Assembly: GCA_964411985.1 (NCBI GenBank)
Contig: CAYPNF010000021.1
Coordinates: forward strand, 66,053 to 130,052
Direction of reading: 5' to 3'
Length of the DNA stretch: 64,000 nucleotides
Source: CAYPNF01 sp964411985
GTDB taxonomy: Bacteria; Verrucomicrobiota; Verrucomicrobiia; Limisphaerales; J093
Part shown: positions 34,071-42,817 of the stretch, in pieces
How the letters are laid out: every line of letters begins with the position of its first letter
Numbering within the stretch: the stretch's first letter is position 1
Notes under the pieces: generated by a model
Databases searched by the model: none
Seen by the model: only the letters and a program-made list of their open reading frames with translations
What the model was told of the DNA's origin: nothing
Translations under genes and position numbers: made by a program

Positions 34071-35117
34071 ATGAAACTCTTCAACGTCGGAATTGTTGGA
34101 TACGGCTGGGCGGCAGGGGCACATCTGGACGCCATCAACCGGGGTGGTCTTGGACAGGTGACTGCGATCTGCTCCACCCGCAACCTGGATGCCAAGGAAT
34201 TGTCGACGCGTCATGGCTGCCCCCTGCGGTGCTACTCGGACTTTGAATCCATGCTGCGAGATCCGGATCTGCACGCGATTTCGATCTGCAGTTACCACAA
34301 GCATCACACTGCTCAAGCCATTGCCGCAGCCCGCGCAGGGAAGCATCTGATCGTCGAAAAGCCCCTTGCTCTCTCCTTAGCCGATATGCGTGCCATCGAA
34401 GGTGCGGTGCGGGAAGCAGGAGTCCAGTTTTGCATCTGCTTCGAATTGCGATTTTCGACGCAGTTCCGGGCCATCAAAGCCGCGATCGATCAGGGGCTGC
34501 TGGGCCACGTCCACTACGGCGAGATTGACTACTACCATGGCATTGGCCCCTGGTATCGTGAATACGAGTGGTGCACGAGCAACGACGAGTGCGGCAGTAG
34601 TCTCCTCGCGGCTGGGTGTCACGCCATGGATGCCCTGCTGCTGTGCATGCCAGGAGAGGTGGAAGAAGTCTACTGCTGCGGCAGCAACTCCAAGAATGCC
34701 GTCTTTGCCAAGTATGAATACCCTTCCTCGAGTGTCACCCTACTCAAGTTCCGGGACGGCCGGGTTGGAAAAGTCGCTTCCGTCATCGATTGCTGGCAGC
34801 CTTACTATTTTCATACCCACCTGGTGGGCAGCGAGGGCAGCCTCTTGGACAACAAGTTTCACTCCAACAAGATCGCAGGCCTGGACAAACATGCCTGGAG
34901 TCAGTTCTCGTTTAAGCCGGTGGATTCGGGTGATGTGTCCGACCATCCGTACCAAACCCAATTTGATGCATTTTTCGAGGCGCTCCGGCGGAAGGAGAAC
35001 ATGCCCTTAACGGGGTTGGACGAAGCCATCCGCACGCACGAGGTGATCTTCGCCGCGGACCGGTCCTTGGCGGAGGGACGGCCAGTGAAGATCTCCGAAA
35101 TCCGAACTCAGAATTGA
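34071..35117 (+). CDS. Gfo/Idh/MocA family oxidoreductase (cytoplasmic)
   Basis: 348 aa from ATG 34071, placing the Rossmann strand FNVGIVGYGWAAGAH directly at the N-terminus with no export signal. Other signatures: AICSTRN, DLHAISICSYHKHH, HLIVEKPLALS with the catalytic Lys of EKP, and a beta-sheet domain with GCHAMDALL. NAD(P)-dependent dehydrogenase, probably on a sugar or inositol-like substrate. First metabolic gene of a plus-strand run, 18 bases before the PIG-L deacetylase. Confidence 0.93.
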   Translation: MKLFNVGIVGYGWAAGAHLDAINRGGLGQVTAICSTRNLDAKELSTRHGCPLRCYSDFESMLRDPDLHAISICSYHKHHTAQAIAAARAGKHLIVEKPLALSLADMRAIEGAVREAGVQFCICFELRFSTQFRAIKAAIDQGLLGHVHYGEIDYYHGIGPWYREYEWCTSNDECGSSLLAAGCHAMDALLLCMPGEVEEVYCCGSNSKNAVFAKYEYPSSSVTLLKFRDGRVGKVASVIDCWQPYYFHTHLVGSEGSLLDNKFHSNKIAGLDKHAWSQFSFKPVDSGDVSDHPYQTQFDAFFEALRRKENMPLTGLDEAIRTHEVIFAADRSLAEGRPVKISEIRTQN

Positions 35118-35135
35118 TCTGATGATCGAAGCCTC

Positions 35136-35936
35136 ATGAGCGCCACGCCCCAGCCCGTTGCGATCGCCATTGGGGCGCACCCGGATGATATCGAGTTCGG
35201 CATGGCCGGGACTCTCCTCATGCTGTGCCGATGCGGGTGGCAGATCCACTACTTGAATGTGGCGAACGGCTCTTGTGGCAGCCGACAGTATAGCGCTGCG
35301 AAGCTGGTCCGGATGCGGGAGGCGGAGGCTCGGGCAGCCGCTCGTCTGCTGGGAGCAGAGTGGCATCGGAGCTTCGTCAACGACCTGGAGATCCTTTACA
35401 CCATCCCTCTCCTGAGGAGAATTGCGGCCGTGGTCAGGGAAGTGCGGCCCACCGTCATCCTCACCCATCCGCCACAGGATTACATGGAGGACCACATGAA
35501 CACCTGCCGGCTCGTAGTCACGGCAGCCTTTAGTGTTGGCATGCCCAATTTCACGACCACGCCAAGACGGGCGGCCACCGCTATGGACATAACTCTCTAT
35601 CATTCCCTTCCCCATGGGCTTCGCGACGGGTTGCGCAGGCGCGCCACGCCGGGCGCTTTCGTCAACACCACTCCGGTCCACCCGATCAAACTAAGCGCCC
35701 TGGCAGAACACCGGAGCCAACAGGACTGGCTGGAAACCAGCCAGGGGATGAATTCCTACCTGAGAAGCATGGACCAGATGTCGCGGGAGCTGGGGAAGCT
35801 GTCTCGCCGCTTCACACACGCTGAAGGCTGGTGTAGACATTCGCATCTTGGCTTCTCACCCGTGGAAGCCGACCCGCTGCGTGAGGCACTGGGAAAAGAC
35901 TATCTGACAAACCCTGCCTACGAAAAAGCACTTTAG
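35136..35936 (+). CDS. PIG-L family deacetylase
   Basis: 266 aa. LmbE/PIG-L metal-dependent deacetylases remove acetyl groups from N-acetylglucosamine-type substrates. Motif AHPDDIEFGMAG (His15, Asp17, Asp18) and the second metal/His motif HPPQDYMEDHMNT are intact. SCGSRQYSAAKLVRMREAEARAAARLLG is the typical helix region. No signal peptide, so it acts in the cytoplasm. The position between a Gfo/Idh gene and a NagB-like gene suggests that the substrate is an N-acetylated amino sugar. Confidence 0.93.
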   Translation: MSATPQPVAIAIGAHPDDIEFGMAGTLLMLCRCGWQIHYLNVANGSCGSRQYSAAKLVRMREAEARAAARLLGAEWHRSFVNDLEILYTIPLLRRIAAVVREVRPTVILTHPPQDYMEDHMNTCRLVVTAAFSVGMPNFTTTPRRAATAMDITLYHSLPHGLRDGLRRRATPGAFVNTTPVHPIKLSALAEHRSQQDWLETSQGMNSYLRSMDQMSRELGKLSRRFTHAEGWCRHSHLGFSPVEADPLREALGKDYLTNPAYEKAL

Positions 35937-35966
35937 AAAATCCTCCTTCCAACCAAGAATGCTCCT

Positions 35967-36899
35967 ATGCCACGAAAACTGAGCGCCATCGCACCCGACT
36001 GGTGGGATTATACCACCCTCCCCCAGGACATCATCGAAGCCGCCTCGAGACTCTCTCCTCGCGACTTAGAGCGACTTTCCAGGCCGGGGTTCCGCGTCAC
36101 CTTGCACGACACCCTGGAGGATTTCTACACGGCGGAAGCCTTAGAATACGTGAATGCCTGGCGCGCCAGCACCGATGACAATCCCGTGGGCATTTGTGGA
36201 CCGATTGGCCCCACCGAGCAACTTCCCCTGGTTGCCCGCATTGTGAATGCCCTAGGTCTGAACATCCGCTCCGGTCATTTTTGGGGCATGGATGAGTGGT
36301 ACTTGGACGGGAAAGAAGCCCCCGTGACCCATCCACTTTCTTTTGAGAAGGCCGATCGGGAAATGTGCTTCCATCGAATCGACAAAAAGCTGCGCATGCC
36401 CGATGCCCATCTCCATTTTCCAAAGGCGGACACAGCTCCCTACCGAAAGACTTGGGATTCAGGCGTCCGTTGTGCGGTGATGCAGGGAGGTCAGGGCGAT
36501 GTGAAGCACTGGGCCTTCAACGACCCACCGCAGCGAACCGGACGCTACAAGGAAGCCCCCCCTTCTGCCGAGGAGTACCGTAAACTCGCAACCCGCGTCG
36601 TGAAACTCCATCCTCTGACCGTCGCCCAAAATGCACGCACAAGTGGAGGAGGGAACATCTCCCTGGTACCCACCATGGCGATCAGCGTTGGACCGCTGGA
36701 AACCTGGAAAGCCGACAAAGTCTCCATTTGGCAGGCTGGAAACCACGACAACCCGTTTGGACAGCGCCTCACCGCCTACATGATCTCTCGAAGGATCGTG
36801 GATACAGCGGTGCCCATGTCGCTGCTGGCCGACCATCCTGACGTTGAGTTTCACTATTTCCGTGGAGGACTGGGAAACTGCTCTGTCGAGATGCACTAG
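35967..36899 (+). CDS. Glucosamine-6-phosphate deaminase (NagB)-like protein
   Basis: 310 aa. NagB/RpiA-type fold with GICGPIGPTEQLPLVARIVN, GMDEWYLDG (matching the NMDEYVG segment with the catalytic Asp) and MQGGQGDVKHWAFNDPP. Canonical NagB has GxGNDGHIAFNEP here. In this protein the Asp of the DGH motif is shifted or replaced (DVKH) and the Glu is Asp, while the His is kept. Length exceeds NagB (about 266 aa), with an extra N-terminal helix region. Probably a divergent amino-sugar deaminase/isomerase with changed substrate or mechanism. It lies 30 bases after the deacetylase. Confidence 0.82.
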   Translation: MPRKLSAIAPDWWDYTTLPQDIIEAASRLSPRDLERLSRPGFRVTLHDTLEDFYTAEALEYVNAWRASTDDNPVGICGPIGPTEQLPLVARIVNALGLNIRSGHFWGMDEWYLDGKEAPVTHPLSFEKADREMCFHRIDKKLRMPDAHLHFPKADTAPYRKTWDSGVRCAVMQGGQGDVKHWAFNDPPQRTGRYKEAPPSAEEYRKLATRVVKLHPLTVAQNARTSGGGNISLVPTMAISVGPLETWKADKVSIWQAGNHDNPFGQRLTAYMISRRIVDTAVPMSLLADHPDVEFHYFRGGLGNCSVEMH

Positions 36900-36960
36900 G
36901 CAGTGTCGTGCGAGAACCTTTCCTGAATGGCCGTCGCGCATCTTCAAACAATCACCAGCC

Positions 36961-38004
36961 ATGGCACAACAAATACGATGGGGCGTGATCGGATCCGGGG
37001 GGATCGCCCGAAGACGCACGATCCCAGAGGGCTTGCTCCCGGCAGCGAATGCTGAATTGGTTTCGCTTTGCGGAGTCGATCAGACGGCCAACGCCAGACT
37101 CGCCAGTCAGTACGGAGCCATCGCGGCGAAGAGTGTCGCTGAGCTTCTAGATACCGGCATTGATGCGGTCTATATTGCGACCCCACCCCATTTGCACCTG
37201 GAACAGACCCGGGCCTGCGCGGAACGAGGAAAACATGTGCTCTGCGAGAAACCCCTCGCTTTGAGCGTGGCGGACGCGGAAATGATGATCGAAGCCTGCA
37301 AGGCCAATGGCGTGACATTGGGCACGGCCTTTATGATGCGTTTCCACGCCTGCCATCAGGCCGCCCAAAAGCTTATCCTGGACGGACGTCTCGGGCAGCC
37401 GGTCTTTGCCCGAGCCCAACTGTCGTGCTGGTATCCTCCCCTCCCCCATGCTTGGCGCCAGGACCCCGCAACCGGGGGCGGTGGCTCCCTCATCGATCTG
37501 GGTGGGCATTGTCTCGACGTTCTCGAAATGATGTTCGGCCCTATCGCCACGGTCAGTTGCCTCATTAACCGCACGGTCCACTCCTATGCCACGGAAGATA
37601 GTGCCGTGGTCACTCTCCGGTTTGCCAATGGTGCCTTGGGAGTGGTGGACTGTTTCTTCTGCATGCCGGACGAGGCCAGCCAGAACCGCCTCGAACTCTA
37701 TGGCACTCTGGGGAGTCTGCTGGCCTCGGGAACCATCGGCCAGGAATCGGGAGGAGAGATTGTTGCCTGTCTCCAGGAGCAACTTGGTGCATACAAGGCC
37801 CAGCAAACTCGGGCACCAGGGAAACCAACGGTGATCCGCCCCACCCCAGTCAACACCTACCGCGCTGAAATCGAGGAGTTCAGCCAGGCTATCCTGGAAC
37901 GTCGCGAACCGCTGATCAGCGCCGCGATCGGCATGCACAGTCAGAAGCTTCTCTCCGCCTGCTATGAGTCCGCCCAAACCGGGGGCATTGTGCGAGTCCT
38001 GTAG
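36961..38004 (+). CDS. Gfo/Idh/MocA family oxidoreductase (cytoplasmic)
   Basis: 347 aa from ATG 36961; the frame reaches back to 36844 within the preceding gene. Rossmann motif WGVIGSGGIARRR, then DAVYIATPPHLH, HVLCEKPLALSVADAE, and GGGSLIDLGGHCLDVLEMMFGP, the last carrying the conserved His of the active site. Predicted NAD(P)-linked sugar dehydrogenase. The second such enzyme in this cluster, it differs from the first in its C-terminal half, so the two may act on different intermediates. Confidence 0.93.
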   Translation: MAQQIRWGVIGSGGIARRRTIPEGLLPAANAELVSLCGVDQTANARLASQYGAIAAKSVAELLDTGIDAVYIATPPHLHLEQTRACAERGKHVLCEKPLALSVADAEMMIEACKANGVTLGTAFMMRFHACHQAAQKLILDGRLGQPVFARAQLSCWYPPLPHAWRQDPATGGGGSLIDLGGHCLDVLEMMFGPIATVSCLINRTVHSYATEDSAVVTLRFANGALGVVDCFFCMPDEASQNRLELYGTLGSLLASGTIGQESGGEIVACLQEQLGAYKAQQTRAPGKPTVIRPTPVNTYRAEIEEFSQAILERREPLISAAIGMHSQKLLSACYESAQTGGIVRVL

Positions 38005-38024
38005 TGCTTCACCTAGTTTCCATT

Positions 38025-39413
38025 ATGCAACTCAACTCGATTTCTCGCCTCACACGGATCGGCATATTCAACAACCTCCTGAGCGCGATCCGCCTTGGCC
38101 TTTGTCTCATCCAGGCTACCTCACTGATGGCGGCTGCTCCTCAAGACCCGGATGGCTGGACGACGATGATCAACGGCAAGGACCTCTCCGGCTGGCTGCC
38201 CATGACCGTCGCGCCTGACACCTTTCAACTCAAGGACGGCATCGTGGTGAGCACAGGTTTCCCCACCGGCATGTTGCGAACAGAGCGACAGTACGAGAAT
38301 TTCGAAATGGAGCTCGAGTGGAGGCATCTCAAAGCCGGTGGCAATGCCGGGGTCTTCGTGTGGAGTGACGCTCTGCCCCGTCCAGGATCTCCGTTCCCGC
38401 GCGGCATGGAAGTCCAGGTCCTTGACAATGGTTTCAACATCCCAGGGAAGAACGAGTGGTATACGACCCATGGAGATGTTTTCCCCGTCCAAGGGGCCAA
38501 GATGACCCCCACTGGCCGCATCTCCAAGACTGGAGAACGGAGTTTCCCCATCTCAGATCGCTCCAAGAGCTCGCCAGACTGGAACCGCTACCGGATCGTT
38601 GCCACGAACGGCGTCTTACGCTTGAGCGTGAATGGGGAAGAAGTCACCGTGGGCAAAGATTGCTCGCCACGAAAAGGCTACCTTTGCCTGGAATCAGAGG
38701 GCTCCGAATGCCACTTCCGCAATCTGCGCATCCGCGAGCTGCCTTCGACACACCCAACACCGGAGGAAACCGCCGATGCGGCGGAAGGATTTGTCCCCCT
38801 CTACAATGGTGTCGACCTACGCGGTTGGAAGGAGGAACCGGGACACAGGGACCATTGGCAACCCAAGGATTACATCCTCCGCTACGATGGTAAGAGCGGG
38901 GCCGCAGACAAGAACCTTTGGTCCCAAAAGGAGTACGGAGACTTCGTACTGGTCTGTGACTGGAGATGGACAAAGAAACCGGTTCCCGTGGCCCGACCGG
39001 TACTCTTGCCAAACGGAAACGAGGCCACGGATGCTCAGGGGAAGCCTCGTTTGGAGGAGGTCATGGACGCAGGTGATAGCGGGATCTACCTGCGCGGTAG
39101 CAGCAAGAGCCAAGTCAACATCTGGTGTTGGCCAGCAGGTTCAGGAGAAGTCTACGGCTATCGCACCGACCCTAGCATGCCGCAGCAGGTTCGAGAGGGC
39201 GTCGTGCCGAAGAAGAAAGCCGACAAAGAGCCTGGCCAGTGGAACCGGTTTATCATCACAATGCGTGGGGACCGTCTCACGGTCAACTTGAACGGCTCCA
39301 TCGTGATCGACAACGCTCAACTCCCCGGAATCGCTCCGCGAGGACCCATTGCGCTCCAGGATCACGGTGATCCTATCGAGTTTGCCAACGTATTGATCCG
39401 CGAACTGCAGTGA
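38025..39413 (+). CDS. Exported protein with two DUF1080 (3-keto-disaccharide hydrolase) domains
   Basis: 462 aa from ATG 38025; a GTG at 38004 overlapping the previous stop is possible. A signal-like hydrophobic segment (about 20-37) precedes two concanavalin-like beta-jelly-roll domains. Domain 1 (about 40-245): GWTTMINGKDLSGW, FEMELEWRHLKAGGNAGVF. Domain 2 (about 258-462): FVPLYNGVDLRGWKEE, FVLVCDWRWTKK, DAGDSGIYLRG, LQDHGDPIEFANVLIREL. DUF1080 members hydrolyse 3-keto-glycosides or bind polysaccharide. With Gfo/Idh and isomerase genes alongside, a 3-keto-sugar route is plausible. Confidence 0.9.
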   Translation: MQLNSISRLTRIGIFNNLLSAIRLGLCLIQATSLMAAAPQDPDGWTTMINGKDLSGWLPMTVAPDTFQLKDGIVVSTGFPTGMLRTERQYENFEMELEWRHLKAGGNAGVFVWSDALPRPGSPFPRGMEVQVLDNGFNIPGKNEWYTTHGDVFPVQGAKMTPTGRISKTGERSFPISDRSKSSPDWNRYRIVATNGVLRLSVNGEEVTVGKDCSPRKGYLCLESEGSECHFRNLRIRELPSTHPTPEETADAAEGFVPLYNGVDLRGWKEEPGHRDHWQPKDYILRYDGKSGAADKNLWSQKEYGDFVLVCDWRWTKKPVPVARPVLLPNGNEATDAQGKPRLEEVMDAGDSGIYLRGSSKSQVNIWCWPAGSGEVYGYRTDPSMPQQVREGVVPKKKADKEPGQWNRFIITMRGDRLTVNLNGSIVIDNAQLPGIAPRGPIALQDHGDPIEFANVLIRELQ

Positions 39414-39512
39414 ACGGAAACCCGTTTTGGCGACTCATTGTGGATGGGCAAGGGCCTACGCCAAAGCCTTTGCGTATGACCGGTTCCACGGAGCAGGGAA
39501 TACCGATATGCC

Positions 39513-39989
39513 TTAGGCAGGAGCTGAGAATGGGCCGTCGATAGGCCTGTTCAGGATCAACTCGTGAATCTTTGCAAGGGCTTGCTCTGCTCGCTCCGCT
39601 ACCGCCGGAGATAAGCTCTCGCCGTAGTCCAGGCACACCGCACGAATAGTAACGAGCCAAGCCTCTGGGCTATGCCCGTACAGCAAACAACTCAGGCCCA
39701 AAATCGCATCAGGCTTGGCCGAATGGCTCACAGAATCCTCAGCCTGAGCCGCAACGATGCGAGAGATTTCCACTCCATCGCAGTCAGCTCGAGTCGTGGC
39801 ATCGATGAAGATGACCAACTGGGCTTCGGCGACGTCCGCAGCCAAGTCGGGCGTCAGTTGGTGGACCGCCAGCACCCGCACCCTGGGAATCTTCAACGCT
39901 TCAACCCGTTCGGCAAGGCAGGGGCCGACCCCATCGTCAGAACGGAGGGTGTTCCCATAGCCAATAACCAGGATGGAGGATTCAGACAC
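39513..39989 (-). CDS. hoxW: Hydrogenase maturation endopeptidase HoxW
   Basis: 158 aa from GTG 39989, preceded by AGGA at 6 bases. Family signature SSILVIGYGNTLRSDDGVGP (nickel-binding Asp in RSDDG), then DAT..ADCDG and GHSPEAWLVTIRA. It cleaves the C-terminal extension of the nickel-containing large subunit once the active site is assembled. The hoxH product encoded just upstream retains such an extension. Last gene of the hox operon. Confidence 0.9.
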   Translation of the reverse strand: MSESSILVIGYGNTLRSDDGVGPCLAERVEALKIPRVRVLAVHQLTPDLAADVAEAQLVIFIDATTRADCDGVEISRIVAAQAEDSVSHSAKPDAILGLSCLLYGHSPEAWLVTIRAVCLDYGESLSPAVAERAEQALAKIHELILNRPIDGPFSAPA

Positions 39990-40084
39990 GTGTTTCCTAT
40001 ACGAGGCGGCAAACGAATCCGCCCTCCAAGGAGGCCCGTTCCACAGAGAACGATGCAAAAGTGAGTAGGAAGCAAAAGGGCCTG

Positions 40085-41506
40085 CTACCGACTCCGCCGA
40101 TCCAGAATCTGCCCTTGCCGATCGACCAATGTCACCTCCAAAGCCATGCGACCGTCAGCGTGAGTGGAACAACTGAGGCAAGGGTCGAAGCATCGAATCC
40201 CAGCCTCGACACGGTTCAGCATAGCCTCGGGAACCGTCGGACCCTGGATGTAGTGGCGGGCGATCTGACCAATGGTTCGGTTCATCGCGAGGTTGTTCTG
40301 GCCAGTGGCGATAATCATGTTCACCCGCTGGATCAATCCATTCTCATCTACTCGATAGTGATGGAACAGAGTGCCGCGAGGCGCTTCACTCACACCCACG
40401 CCTTCGAGACGATTGATCCCCGCGTCCGCGCGGAGCCGGGTTGACATGAGATCAGGATCCGCAACCAAAATCTCGATTTGCTCGAGAGAAGCGAGGATTT
40501 CGATGAGCCGCGCGTAATGGTAGAGGAAAGAGGAGGTCACCGCGCCCCAGCCGTGGCTCTTGAATATGGCCAACTCCGCATCGGCCAACGGGGTCCCCAT
40601 ATGGGTGCAGACGTTGAGGCGGGCCAGCGGGCCGACCCGGTACATTCCTTTCGGATAACCAAGCGTCTTGAAATAGGGCGACTTCAGGTAAGAATTCGGT
40701 TCCACCGCTTCTCCGATGAACTCCTGATACCTTGCGGGTTCAATCTGGTCTGCGATGATATTGCCGCCTCCGTCGGTAAAGCGAAGCAGGCCATCGTAGT
40801 GCTCCCAAGCCCCACCCGGCCCCACCAATCCCATAAACAGACTGGCAAAATTGCCGAAGATCTGGGTTTCGGCTTCATGGGACTTCAGGATCCCCTTGAA
40901 CAACTGCAGAGCGAGGATTGCCGTCTGCTTGGCTTCGGGAAGCCCCCGGAGAATCGCCTCCTTGGCACCGGGGGTCATGGCGGCGCGAACTCCCCCTGGC
41001 ACAGCCCACGCTGGATGGATCTTCTTGCCCCCCAAATGCTCGATGACTTCCTGGCCAAACTGGCGTAATCTGATCCCTTTGCGTGCCAGCGCCGGATCCT
41101 TCGCAACCAATCCGAGCACATTGCGCGTTGCGGGAGGAGTATCCCAGCCTAAGACAAAATCAGGAGCGCTCAGGTGGAAGAAGCTGAGGGCATGGGACTG
41201 CACCAATTGCCCGAGGTTCATCAAACGGCGCAGCTTGCTGGCCGCAGGTGGAATCTCCACCGCCAAAATGGCATCCCCCGCTTTGGCCGAAGCGAGCAGG
41301 TGGCTCACCGGGCAAATCCCGCAGACTCGTGGCGTGATGCCGGGCATTTCCGAAAAGGGGCGACCCTCACAAAAGCGCTCGAAGCCGCGAAATTCCGTCA
41401 CATGGAACCTCGCATCCGACACGTTCCCGTCGTCGTCCAACTGAATCGTGATCTTAGCGTGACCTTCAATGCGGGTCACCGGGTCAATCTTTATCCACTG
41501 AGCCAT
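40085..41506 (-). CDS. hoxH: Bidirectional [NiFe] hydrogenase large subunit HoxH
   Basis: 473 aa from ATG 41506. It holds the Ni-Fe active site: L1 motif RVCGIC (Cys62, Cys65) with PVSH, and L2 motif DPCLSCSTH (Cys443, Cys446, His449). The 24 residues after His449 form the C-terminal extension removed by HoxW. The N-terminus DPVTRIEGHAKI is typical. Sequence and gene order (E-F-U-Y-H) place it in the NAD-linked group 3d. All metal ligands are present. It follows hoxY by 46 bases. Confidence 0.96.
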   Translation of the reverse strand: MAQWIKIDPVTRIEGHAKITIQLDDDGNVSDARFHVTEFRGFERFCEGRPFSEMPGITPRVCGICPVSHLLASAKAGDAILAVEIPPAASKLRRLMNLGQLVQSHALSFFHLSAPDFVLGWDTPPATRNVLGLVAKDPALARKGIRLRQFGQEVIEHLGGKKIHPAWAVPGGVRAAMTPGAKEAILRGLPEAKQTAILALQLFKGILKSHEAETQIFGNFASLFMGLVGPGGAWEHYDGLLRFTDGGGNIIADQIEPARYQEFIGEAVEPNSYLKSPYFKTLGYPKGMYRVGPLARLNVCTHMGTPLADAELAIFKSHGWGAVTSSFLYHYARLIEILASLEQIEILVADPDLMSTRLRADAGINRLEGVGVSEAPRGTLFHHYRVDENGLIQRVNMIIATGQNNLAMNRTIGQIARHYIQGPTVPEAMLNRVEAGIRCFDPCLSCSTHADGRMALEVTLVDRQGQILDRRSR

Positions 41507-41552
41507 AGAAAACTGGGGCAAATGAAGTTAGTGGTGCGCTGGACAGATGGGG

Positions 41553-42095
41553 TCAGCCGAATCGAATATTTTCACCCGTGAGGACCGGGATTTTGCCCGC
41601 CCCAACCTGTTCCAAAAGTGCTTTGATGCGGCTGGCGGGGGGAGGACAACCCGGCAGGAAGAAGTCCACCTGGACCGCCTCGTGAAGTGGCAGGACCCGG
41701 TCCAGCAGAACCGGAAGGACATTCCGATCCGAAGGGATCTGCGGATGGAGATTGGACGGGTCCAGGTAGGCGCGGGTCAGCACCACTTCCGCCTTCCCTA
41801 GAGGGTTCCGCATCGAGGTGACATTGCCGGTCACCGCACAATCACCGAAGGCGACCACCACTTTGGTCTGCTTGCGAATGATGCGGATTAACTCCAGGTT
41901 GTCGTGATTGGCAACGGCTCCCTCGACCAAACAAACGTCCACGTTCTGGGGATACTCTTTGATGTCGATGATGGGGCTGTAGACCAAGTCGGCAAGGCCA
42001 GCCAACTCGATCAGCCACTCATCCAGGTCCAGGAAGGACATGTGGCAACCTGAGCATCCGCCCAGCCAAACGGTGGCGATTCTTAAGCGATCCAT
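41553..42095 (-). CDS. hoxY: Bidirectional hydrogenase small subunit HoxY
   Basis: 180 aa, the short small-subunit form typical of group 3d. It carries the proximal [4Fe-4S] cluster next to the Ni-Fe site: WLGGCSGCH (Cys14, Cys17), FGDCAVTGN and PGCPPP provide the four ligands. No Tat signal, consistent with a cytoplasmic enzyme. It overlaps hoxU by 13 bases. Confidence 0.95.
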   Translation of the reverse strand: MDRLRIATVWLGGCSGCHMSFLDLDEWLIELAGLADLVYSPIIDIKEYPQNVDVCLVEGAVANHDNLELIRIIRKQTKVVVAFGDCAVTGNVTSMRNPLGKAEVVLTRAYLDPSNLHPQIPSDRNVLPVLLDRVLPLHEAVQVDFFLPGCPPPASRIKALLEQVGAGKIPVLTGENIRFG

Positions 42096-42799
42096 TGTTT
42101 CTTCTCCCTTGCAGTAACGATAAAATCAAGTCGAGTCCGATCACGTTCCATCTCAGAAACGGTCGATCCTTTCCGGAACAGCGCTCCGGTGGGACACGCC
42201 AGCACACACTTGCCGCAGGAGGTGCAACTGTCCGCCGCGCCCCAGGGCTGATTCAAATCGGTGATCACCCGAGCTTTGGCTCCGCGCCCGGAATTGTCCC
42301 AGGTGTGAGCTCCCTCGATCTGGCTACAGACCCGACCGCAGCGCCCGCAGAGCACGCAGCGGTTGTGGTCAAGTCCGAACAACCGATGGGTGATATCCAC
42401 CTCAAAGGCGGAAAACCGATAATCGAAACGAACATGATCCATGCCTTGTGAGACCGCGAGGTCCTGCAACTCGCAGTGTCCATTGGAAACGCAGACCGCG
42501 CACACATGGTTCCGCTCCGCGAACAACAACTCCAAGAGCATGCGCCGGTACTTGCGAAGACGCTCCGTGTCGGTGCGGACCTCCATCCCTTCCGCCACCT
42601 TGAGCACGCAAGCAGGCTGTAGTTTAGGGCTCCCACCGACCTCCACCAGACAGAGGCGGCAGGCGCCTGCATTCATCACACCGTCCAGCTGGCAGAGCGT
42701 GGGGATGGTGACCCCCGCTTCGCGCGCCGCTTCCAGTACTGTCTGGTCTTCGCCAGCAGCCACCGGGTGTCCATCTATCGTCAGCGTTTTTGCGGCCAT
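42083..42799 (-). CDS. hoxU: Bidirectional hydrogenase diaphorase subunit HoxU
   Basis: 238 aa iron-sulfur subunit, related to the N-terminal part of NuoG. Order: a [2Fe-2S] ferredoxin-like domain (about 1-80; TLCQLDGVMNAGACRLCLVE), a His-Cys3 [4Fe-4S] segment (HVCAVCVSNGHC, about 97-108), and a double ferredoxin motif (CVLCGRCGRVC and CTSCGKCVLACPTG, about 147-210). It relays electrons between HoxF and HoxYH. It begins 18 bases after hoxF. Confidence 0.95.
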   Translation of the reverse strand: MAAKTLTIDGHPVAAGEDQTVLEAAREAGVTIPTLCQLDGVMNAGACRLCLVEVGGSPKLQPACVLKVAEGMEVRTDTERLRKYRRMLLELLFAERNHVCAVCVSNGHCELQDLAVSQGMDHVRFDYRFSAFEVDITHRLFGLDHNRCVLCGRCGRVCSQIEGAHTWDNSGRGAKARVITDLNQPWGAADSCTSCGKCVLACPTGALFRKGSTVSEMERDRTRLDFIVTAREKKQWIA

Positions 42800-42817
42800 A
42801 ATGTCCTCTTGGTCGGT

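Noticed and set aside
39413..39440. Terminator after the DUF1080 gene
   Set aside because: AACGG/CCGTT is only 5 bp with a short T run; too weak to call.
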